This document shows, in pieces, positions 8,371 through 13,487 of a DNA stretch of 13,487 nt. A program made the position numbers and the translations under genes. Origin of the DNA: an uncultured Bacteroidales bacterium (GTDB taxonomy: Bacteria > Bacteroidota > Bacteroidia > Bacteroidales > UBA932); contig ONYJ01000094.1 in assembly GCA_900322025.1 (NCBI GenBank), forward strand, positions 1-13,487, read 5' to 3'. Below the pieces are notes generated by a model, which worked only from the letters and a program-made list of their open reading frames with translations, ran no database searches and was not told the origin of the DNA. Each line of letters starts with the position of its first letter. Position 1 is the first letter of the stretch.

Positions 8371-8407
8371 CAGATATTAAGCGCAGTTAAATAGAACCAG
8401 ATATTAA
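8371..8407 (+). repeat. Short direct repeat between rfbB and tal
   Basis: CAGATATTAA occurs at 8371-8380 and again at 8398-8407, in the 70-bp gap before the transaldolase gene. No promoter consensus or terminator is seen there. It may be a protein site or chance in AT-rich sequence. Confidence 0.4.
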
Positions 8408-8427
8408 TACATAGAATTATTACGGCA

Positions 8428-9084
8428 ATGAAATTTTTTATAGACACAGCTAATCTTGAGCAGATACACAAGGCTCAGGCTTTGGGAATTTTGGACGGCG
8501 TTACTACCAATCCATCTCTTATCGCAAAGGAGGGAGTTAAGGGTAAAAACGAGATATTCAAACACTATAAGGCTATATGCGATATAGTGTCTGGCCCTGT
8601 TAGTGCAGAAGTTTTTGCAACCGATTATGATGGTATGATAAGAGAAGGCGAAGAGCTATATCAAATAGATCCGGCAAAAATTACTATAAAACTTCCTTGT
8701 ACAGAAGATGGCATTAGAGCTGTTAAGTATTTTTCCGACAAAGGGTACAGGACAAACTGTACTCTGATATTTACGGTAGGGCAGGCTTTATTGGCAGCAA
8801 AGGCCGGTGCCACTTATTGCAGCCCTTTCATAGGTAGGTTAGACGATATAGGAGAAGATGGTATTCAACTAATTGCTCAGATAGTAGAAACATATTCCTA
8901 TTATGGGTTTGGTACTCAGGTATTAGCGGCTTCTATACGCCACACAAATCATATACTCAGGTGCATAGAGGTAGGTGCCGATGTGGCTACCTGCCCATTG
9001 AAGGCTATACTGGGCTTAGTAGAGCATCCTCTTACTACTAAGGGATTGGAAATTTTCTGCAAGGCTGCAGATTCTATGAAATAA
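8428..9084 (+). CDS. tal: Short-type transaldolase (TalC/FSA family)
   Basis: This 218-residue (beta/alpha)8 class I aldolase probably moves a dihydroxyacetone unit between sugar phosphates in the non-oxidative pentose phosphate pathway. The start FIDTANL holds Asp6, TTNPS holds Asn28, ITIKLP holds Schiff-base Lys88 (aligning with Lys85 of E. coli FsaA), and LAAS holds Ser169. Two positions that separate the activities read Glu61 (Gln59 in FsaA) and Phe134 (Tyr131 in FsaA). Both are the transaldolase state, so the common label fructose-6-phosphate aldolase is less apt. The gene sits between the dTDP-rhamnose genes and the flippase, with short gaps. It may simply share the operon, or it may couple hexose-phosphate supply to glycan synthesis; the latter is inference. 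Confidence 0.92.
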   Translation: MKFFIDTANLEQIHKAQALGILDGVTTNPSLIAKEGVKGKNEIFKHYKAICDIVSGPVSAEVFATDYDGMIREGEELYQIDPAKITIKLPCTEDGIRAVKYFSDKGYRTNCTLIFTVGQALLAAKAGATYCSPFIGRLDDIGEDGIQLIAQIVETYSYYGFGTQVLAASIRHTNHILRCIEVGADVATCPLKAILGLVEHPLTTKGLEIFCKAADSMK

Positions 9085-9104
9085 GCTTGCTGATTCTAGC
9101 AAGT
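9085..9104 (+). other. Small intercistronic hairpin after tal
   Basis: CTTGCT (9086-9091) and AGCAAG (9098-9103) form a perfect 6-bp stem with a 6-nt loop, directly after the tal stop codon; G9085-T9104 adds a wobble pair. No T tract follows, so it is not a typical terminator. It may affect mRNA stability or be chance. Confidence 0.35.
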
Positions 9105-9123
9105 TATCTGTTAGAACAAGCGT

Positions 9124-10617
9124 ATGCCTGATAATCTGAAACATTCGGCAATAAGGGGAGCGAGGTGGGGGTTTGTGGAAAACCTTTCTTCTCTTGCCGT
9201 AACCTTTATTGTGTCGCTTGTTCTGCAAAGGTGGTTTCTCTCTCCAAGAGAATTTGGATTGGTAGGGCATCTTGCTTTTTTTGTGGCTATATCCATTTCG
9301 TTGATAGATAGCGGTTTTTCTGCCGCCATAATCAGGAAGTCTAACCCTTCAAAGGTAGATCTTTCTACAACCTTTGTTACTAATCTGCTGATTAGCATTG
9401 TGCTGTTTGCTGTATTGCAGGTTACGGCTCCGTATATAGCATTGTATTTTTCTGAACCTCTGCTTGTTAAAATTATTAGAGTGCTTTCGGTTATACTGAT
9501 TGTTAATGCTATATCCATTATTCAAAGAGTATTGCTTATAAAAGCCATAGACTTTAAGAAACTTACCGTGTGTAGCATAACATCTTCTGTATTAAGTGGT
9601 ATAGTGGGAATATTTATGGCTATGCGGGGTTATGGAGTGTGGAGTTTGGTTTGGCAGCAAATTACACGCCAGACTGTTAATAGTATAATGCTTTGGATAT
9701 TTGGTAGCTGGAAGATTCATATAGCTTTTAGCCGGAAGAGTTTTAACGAGCTATTCTCTTATGGTTCAAATGTGCTTATAACCGGTTTACTCGATACCGT
9801 TTACCGGAATATATATTTCCCTGTAATAGGTAAAGCTTTTGGTACGGCCACATTAGGGCAATATTCCAATGCAGAAAAATACGGCAATGTAACTTCCGGC
9901 AATCTTTCTCAGGTGGTGCAGAGGGTGAGTTTTCCGGTGCTTAGCAAGGTAAAAGATTCAGACGACAGGCTAAAAAATGTATTTCGTACAATACTTAAAG
10001 TGGTTATGGCCGTATCTGTATTAGCCTCGTTTTGTGTTGCTGCCTTAGCTACTCCTTTGATAGTGGGTTTGGTAGGGGAGAAATGGGCCTTAGCAGCCCA
10101 TCTGCTTTCCATCGTCTGTTTGGCCGGTGCTTTCTATCCTTCGCACTATTTATATCAGAATCTATTGCAGATAAAGGGCAAGATGCGGCTTTATCTGGCT
10201 CTGGATATTTTTAAAAAACTCCTGCTCACTATTTCTATTGCGATAGGTTTGTTTTACAGAGATATAGACACTCTTCTTTGGGGTATGGTTGTAGCCTCTG
10301 TAATTACGCTTGTTGTGTTTGCATATTTTTCGGGCAGGAGTATAGGTTATTCTATTGTTGCTCAAATCAAAGATTTGTTGCCAATGTTTTTGATAAGTTT
10401 TATTATTGCTCTTGTTGTTGGAGTTGCAGCGGCCTTGCTCATATATCTTAGCAGAGCGGCAGGCTGGTGGAATGTTACTTGGACAAATCTTTTGGCGGTT
10501 GTCGTTTCTTTGATTTTGGGTGGTGGCTTGTTTTTGCTCGTATATAAACTATATCCGCAGAAGGAGATAGCCGAAATAAAGAACTTGATATCTGTTTGGA
10601 AGAAAGGTGCTGAATAA
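9124..10617 (+). CDS. Polysaccharide flippase (WzxC-like, MOP superfamily)
   Basis: The 497-residue integral membrane protein probably flips lipid-linked oligosaccharide units across the inner membrane. Nearly the whole chain is hydrophobic segments with short charged links, consistent with about 12-14 membrane helices. The opening (charged residues, then SLVLQRWFLSPREFGLVG near 31-48, and DSGFSAAIIRK near 62-72) matches the polysaccharide synthesis/export type 3 family typified by the colanic acid exporter WzxC. GYGVWSLVWQQ near 169-179 also fits. The C-terminus is short and cytoplasmic. It starts 39 bp after tal and ends 35 bp before the glycosyltransferase gene, so one transcript is likely. 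The glycan it carries is not known; rhamnose content is inferred from the rfb genes. Confidence 0.9.
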   Translation: MPDNLKHSAIRGARWGFVENLSSLAVTFIVSLVLQRWFLSPREFGLVGHLAFFVAISISLIDSGFSAAIIRKSNPSKVDLSTTFVTNLLISIVLFAVLQVTAPYIALYFSEPLLVKIIRVLSVILIVNAISIIQRVLLIKAIDFKKLTVCSITSSVLSGIVGIFMAMRGYGVWSLVWQQITRQTVNSIMLWIFGSWKIHIAFSRKSFNELFSYGSNVLITGLLDTVYRNIYFPVIGKAFGTATLGQYSNAEKYGNVTSGNLSQVVQRVSFPVLSKVKDSDDRLKNVFRTILKVVMAVSVLASFCVAALATPLIVGLVGEKWALAAHLLSIVCLAGAFYPSHYLYQNLLQIKGKMRLYLALDIFKKLLLTISIAIGLFYRDIDTLLWGMVVASVITLVVFAYFSGRSIGYSIVAQIKDLLPMFLISFIIALVVGVAAALLIYLSRAAGWWNVTWTNLLAVVVSLILGGGLFLLVYKLYPQKEIAEIKNLISVWKKGAE

Positions 10618-10652
10618 TGGCATAATGGCTGGAACAATAAATTCTAAAATGT

Positions 10653-11654
10653 ATGGCAGATGTTGCTGTAATTGTAACTGTTTATAATAAAGAGGCTTAT
10701 CTTAGGGATACTATAGAAAGCGTAATCTCTCAGAAAACATCTCACTCCGTACTATTGCTACTCAGCGATGATTCCTCTTCCGATGCCAGCCGTGCTATAT
10801 GCGCCGAGTATGCCTCTAAACTCCAGCAGCCACACTGTAGAATATTGGATATAACAGATGGAGGACATCGCGGAGTTGTAGGTAATTTTATCTATTGCTT
10901 GGAATATGCTCTACAGGCAGGAGTGCGCTATTTCAGCCAGTTAGACAGCGACGATATGTTTGCCGATGCAGATTTCTTGGAACGGCAACTTACACAATTA
11001 GAACAAACCCCGGAGGCTCAAGCAGTTTGCAGCTCGTTTTTTATGGTATCTGCAGCGGATAATTTGGAAAAAGCCAGAAATGAATTCCAAAGTGTGTGCA
11101 AAGCTGAAACACCATATAAGAGATTGAATATAAACACAGAAAGCCTATTATCTAAAAATAATCCGTTAGTAGCCGGTGGAGTTACTTATAGGGCAGAGCA
11201 CATAGGTTCATTTCTACAACAGTTTGCCTGTTCGGATGATGCAACGCAGGATTTACCTCTGTGGTTATTTCTCTCTACCAAGGGTGTGTTTTTGGGCTGC
11301 AACCAACCCTCTCTTGCCTACAGAAATTTAGCAGAGAGTGTTAGCCGGTCTGAGAATATAGATTCTCAGATAAAGTTTCAGCAGGCTTCTCTAAACACCC
11401 GACTTCGTTTTATAGAATATCTCGAACTACAAGATTATAATATACCAGCCCTTAATTTGGAGAAATGTAAGCAAAAAGCTCACATATTATTTGTGCTGAA
11501 GAAGTTGAGGCACTATGCTAAATTGTCGCCGAAAAGTTTCGGGAGTCAGCTTGCAGAGGCTATAAAGAAATATCCTGTGCTTGTTTTTTACAGAGATTTC
11601 TGGAGGGCTTTAGGAGTCTATATCAAGAATTGTTCTCCATTTAATGCTACCTAA
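10653..11654 (+). CDS. Family 2 glycosyltransferase
   Basis: The 333-residue enzyme should transfer a sugar from a nucleotide donor to a growing glycan on the cytoplasmic side. The N-terminal GT-A fold is clear: VAVIVTVYNKEAYL near residues 4-17, the acidic pair Asp39-Asp40 in SDDSSSD, and the metal-binding LDSDD with residues 98-101. A helical C-terminal part without membrane segments follows. The donor and acceptor cannot be read from sequence; dTDP-rhamnose is a reasonable guess from the neighbours. Its last 45 bp overlap the end of the opposite-strand gene, so no terminator can lie between the two stop codons. Confidence 0.9.
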   Translation: MADVAVIVTVYNKEAYLRDTIESVISQKTSHSVLLLLSDDSSSDASRAICAEYASKLQQPHCRILDITDGGHRGVVGNFIYCLEYALQAGVRYFSQLDSDDMFADADFLERQLTQLEQTPEAQAVCSSFFMVSAADNLEKARNEFQSVCKAETPYKRLNINTESLLSKNNPLVAGGVTYRAEHIGSFLQQFACSDDATQDLPLWLFLSTKGVFLGCNQPSLAYRNLAESVSRSENIDSQIKFQQASLNTRLRFIEYLELQDYNIPALNLEKCKQKAHILFVLKKLRHYAKLSPKSFGSQLAEAIKKYPVLVFYRDFWRALGVYIKNCSPFNAT

Positions 11655-12527
11655 ATTGCTGATAACAGCGTACTTGTTCAGTTTCTGAGTTATTTCGGTG
11701 TTCGATTTTGCCTGCGCCGAAATTACAGAGATTAGTTCTTCCCACTGTCTGGAATTCAGTCGCTTCCAAGAGGCAGGCTCTATGTGAAATGTTATGGGTT
11801 CTATATGGCCTGCTTTATGAAAACCTAATTTTGAATAGACTTCACCACTTCCCCATTCGTTATCTGAATAACTCATTATCTCAATTCGTCTTGCCTTGTC
11901 AGATGTGGGAGGCATTTGATGTGCAACATCTGTTGAAAATCTTTTGAGTATTTTGCCCATTCCGCCAACTATTCTGATATCTGGCAGGCTTGCATAGCGT
12001 GTCCATTCAAAGGCCTCTGACACCTCTCTATCTGCAGGCTTAAAGGTGTGCATAAATTGAGCGGCGGCTACTATATCCTGTTTGTAGAGAAGTAGATAAT
12101 TGGTTTGCTTTTTCAGAAAACCATAGGTATGCCAGTTCTCCAGAAAGCGTTGAACTTTTGCCGTAAAGATATCTGGTGTCATGCCATAGCGCGCACAATT
12201 GCCTAAGCAGACAACTGTGCATAGCCTACCGTGTATTTTTCTAAAATGCCCGAGTTTTGCCAGTATCCTGCCTTGTGTGGCGGTTAAAGCACCCCTCCAT
12301 CTGTCTTCATACACAAAAAAGGTTGAATCGTGAGTCTCTTGCGTGCTTGTTTTTGAAAAAGATGTCATTTGTGGGGTGTTGGATATGGGTACAAGTACCA
12401 TGGAGAGCGATTTTTCTGCAAAGTGTATGATATTGTCGCTTATCCGGTATTCTATAGATGAGTTATGCAACCATTCCAATACTTCTTGCCTGAAATTTAA
12501 GGTCTTATTCTGCAATAATTCACTCAT
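11610..12527 (-). CDS. Hypothetical protein: decayed nuclease-like N-terminus plus GNAT-like C-terminus
   Basis: The function of this 305-residue protein is unknown. Two regions are visible. Residues about 10-95 hold EVLEWLHNSSIEYR, then YEDRWRG (73-79) and RILAKLG (87-93). From memory, this order resembles phage-type endonuclease proteins with a Vsr-like fold, but their ELDIYIP...AIEYNG catalytic stretch is missing here and the space is Ser/Thr-rich. Residues about 100-255 resemble the GNAT-like domain that follows in those proteins: FLENWHTYG (128-136), IVGGMGKILKRF (186-197) and SYSDNEWGSGEVYSKLGF (219-236). The last 50 residues are unassigned. It may be a domesticated relative of such elements with acyltransferase or other activity. 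It starts 81 bp from the divergent tRNA-Lys and its 3' end overlaps the glycosyltransferase gene. The reading frame is intact, so it is not an obvious pseudogene. The coding call is firm; the domain assignment is moderate. Confidence 0.75.
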   Translation of the reverse strand: MSELLQNKTLNFRQEVLEWLHNSSIEYRISDNIIHFAEKSLSMVLVPISNTPQMTSFSKTSTQETHDSTFFVYEDRWRGALTATQGRILAKLGHFRKIHGRLCTVVCLGNCARYGMTPDIFTAKVQRFLENWHTYGFLKKQTNYLLLYKQDIVAAAQFMHTFKPADREVSEAFEWTRYASLPDIRIVGGMGKILKRFSTDVAHQMPPTSDKARRIEIMSYSDNEWGSGEVYSKLGFHKAGHIEPITFHIEPASWKRLNSRQWEELISVISAQAKSNTEITQKLNKYAVISNLGSIKWRTILDIDS

Positions 12528-12549
12528 TTGAAGTTTATCGGAAATAAAA

Positions 12550-12581
12550 TTTGCATAAAATAATTAAAATCTATACTTTTG
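12550..12581 (+). promoter_or_regulatory. Promoter of tRNA-Lys
   Basis: TTTG at 12550-12553 and TACTTTTG at 12574-12581 match the Bacteroidetes -33 (TTTG) and -7 (TAnnTTTG) elements with a 20-bp spacer. The tRNA begins 27 bp after the -7 element, leaving a short leader. This is the best promoter in the window. Confidence 0.8.
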
Positions 12582-12608
12582 CAGCCCTAAAGCCTAATTG
12601 GCATTGGA

Positions 12609-12681
12609 GATCCGCTAGCTCAGTTGGTAGAGCACAACACTTTTAATGTTGGGGTCTCGGGTTCGAACCCCGAGCGGGTCA
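12609..12681 (+). tRNA. tRNA-Lys (anticodon UUU)
   Basis: The acceptor stem GATCCGC (12609-12615) pairs with GCGGGTC (12674-12680) with one T-G wobble; the discriminator is A12681. The anticodon stem CAACA/TGTTG encloses CTTTTAA, placing anticodon TTT at 12642-12644, which reads AAA/AAG lysine codons. The T arm TCGGG/CCCGA encloses TTCGAAC. CCA is not encoded. Confidence 0.97.
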
Positions 12682-12683
12682 CT

Positions 12684-12720
12684 AAAGCCCTCAGAGAAAA
12701 TAGCCTCTGGGGGCTTTTCT
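12684..12720 (+). terminator. Rho-independent terminator after tRNA-Lys, at the clpC 3' end
   Basis: AAAGCCCTCAGAG (12684-12696) pairs with CTCTGGGGGCTTT (12705-12717), a 13-bp stem with one wobble and an 8-nt loop. A T-rich tail (TTCTATTTTT) follows on the + strand. On the - strand the same hairpin begins directly after the clpC stop codon, with a shorter T run, so it may serve both genes. Confidence 0.85.
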
Positions 12721-13487
12721 ATTTTTGCTTGACTACAATCTGCCCGTCTGTCAAAGTTAGTTCTATGTTATCGCCTGGTTTTAGCTTTCCGGATATTATG
12801 GCTTCAGATACCGGGTCTTCTATAAGCTTTTGGATAGCTCTTTTGAGAGGTCTTGCTCCATATTGTGGGTCGTATCCTTCTTCTGCAATAAACTTCTTTG
12901 CACTTGCGGTAATCTTTAATTTGAAACCTATTTGCTCCACTCTTGCATATAGGCCTTTAAGCTCAATATCTATAATCTTTTCAATATCTTCTTTTGTGAG
13001 CGGATTAAACAAAATTTGTTCGTCGAGACGATTTAGGAACTCCGGTGCAAAGTGATTCTTGAGGGCCTTGTCTATAATGCTCTTGTTCTTAGAAGCTACA
13101 TCGAGTTTAGTTTGTGTGGCGTAGCCAACTCCTTGTCCGTAGTCTTTCAGTTCTTTGGTGCCTATGTTTGAGGTAAGAATGAGTATAGTATTGCGGAAGT
13201 CTATATTGCGTCCGTTGCTGTCTGTCAGTCTTCCTTCGTCGAGTACCTGCAACAATAGATTGAATATATCCGGATGTGCCTTTTCTATTTCGTCTAACAG
13301 AACTACACAGTACGGTTTGCGGCGTACCTTTTCTGAAAGTTCTCCACCTTCGTTATAGCCTATGTAGCCCGGAGGAGCTCCTATCAGCCTGCTAACAGAA
13401 AATTTCTCCATAAATTCACTCATATCTATACGAATCAGCGAGTCTTCTGTGTCGAATAGATTTTTAGCCAATATTTTAGCCAGTTGC
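12719..13487 (-). CDS. clpC: ClpC-type AAA+ unfoldase, C-terminal part (cut by window edge)
   Basis: The last 255 residues of an ATP-dependent Clp chaperone subunit are visible; the start lies past 13487. Such proteins form hexamers that unfold substrates and usually pass them to ClpP. Visible landmarks of the second AAA+ module run in order. QLAKILAK at the edge follows the missing Walker A loop. GAPPGYIGY is the pore loop region, VVLLDEIEKAHPD is Walker B, ILTSNIG is sensor 1, PEFLNRLDE carries the arginine finger, and YDPQYGARPLKRAI is sensor 2. The link after sensor 1 (GTKELKDYGQGVGY) is closer to ClpC than to ClpB. Separating ClpC from ClpB needs the missing N-terminal half. No frameshift is seen. 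The stop TAG (12721-12719) touches the terminator hairpin. Confidence 0.9.
   Translation of the reverse strand, partial: QLAKILAKNLFDTEDSLIRIDMSEFMEKFSVSRLIGAPPGYIGYNEGGELSEKVRRKPYCVVLLDEIEKAHPDIFNLLLQVLDEGRLTDSNGRNIDFRNTILILTSNIGTKELKDYGQGVGYATQTKLDVASKNKSIIDKALKNHFAPEFLNRLDEQILFNPLTKEDIEKIIDIELKGLYARVEQIGFKLKITASAKKFIAEEGYDPQYGARPLKRAIQKLIEDPVSEAIISGKLKPGDNIELTLTDGQIVVKQK

Noticed and set aside
9085..9104. Hairpin after tal as a terminator
   Set aside because: The stem is only 6 bp plus a wobble and no T tract follows, so the flippase gene is probably still in the same transcript.
9111..9518. 135-residue frame on the - strand
   Set aside because: It lies wholly opposite the flippase 5' region, which has a strong family match, so it is a shadow.
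11657..11670. Small GCTG/CAGC inverted repeat near the glycosyltransferase stop
   Set aside because: The 4-bp stem without a T tract, inside the opposite coding region, is expected by chance.
12624..13055. 143-residue + strand frame
   Set aside because: It begins inside tRNA-Lys, runs through the terminator and then antisense to clpC, which has unmistakable AAA+ motifs.
13461..13484. Direct repeat TTTTAGCCA at the right edge
   Set aside because: It encodes the repeated LAK of LAKILAK in clpC and is explained by the protein.

Overview
The window looks like a chromosomal segment from a Bacteroidota bacterium, most likely order Bacteroidales. The evidence is moderate to low G+C, frequent ATA and AGG codons, few clear Shine-Dalgarno sequences, several matches to the Bacteroidetes -7 promoter element TAnnTTTG, the rfbACDB gene order, and signal peptides and lipoboxes of the Bacteroidales type. 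I see no insertion sequence, integrase, CRISPR array or phage structural gene.

Left part (1-4145). A tRNA-Val(UAC) gene with its own terminator is followed by a large secreted two-domain M16 zinc peptidase on the + strand. An M48-family zinc lipoprotein peptidase lies tail-to-tail with it on the - strand, with only 9 bp between the stop codons. Both proteins are probably exported to the periplasm or outer membrane.

Middle part (4175-11654). One long run of + strand genes has short gaps or overlaps and no visible internal terminator, so it is probably one operon. In order it holds a small lipoprotein of unknown function, rfbA, rfbC, rfbD, rfbB, a short-type transaldolase, a WzxC-like polysaccharide flippase and a GT2 glycosyltransferase. 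The four rfb genes encode the complete route from glucose-1-phosphate to dTDP-L-rhamnose. The flippase and glycosyltransferase suggest that the sugar goes into a surface glycan. No initiating sugar-phosphate transferase, polymerase or ligase is present here, so the pathway must be completed elsewhere. The transaldolase has active-site residues of a true transaldolase rather than of fructose-6-phosphate aldolase.

Right part (11610-13487). A - strand gene overlaps the 3' end of the glycosyltransferase gene by 45 bp. Its product resembles, from memory of the family, proteins found in phages and bacteria that combine a nuclease-like N-terminal region with a GNAT-like C-terminal domain. The nuclease part here appears to have lost its catalytic motif. 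This is the least ordinary gene of the window. Next come a tRNA-Lys(UUU) gene with a good Bacteroidetes promoter, a hairpin terminator that also sits at the end of the following gene, and the C-terminal part of a ClpC-type AAA+ unfoldase on the - strand, cut by the window edge.

Most of the window is ordinary housekeeping and envelope biology. The points most worth a second look are the decayed-nuclease/GNAT protein, the face-to-face promoter elements at 4175-4222, the transaldolase embedded in the sugar operon, and the convergent gene overlap at 11610-11654.
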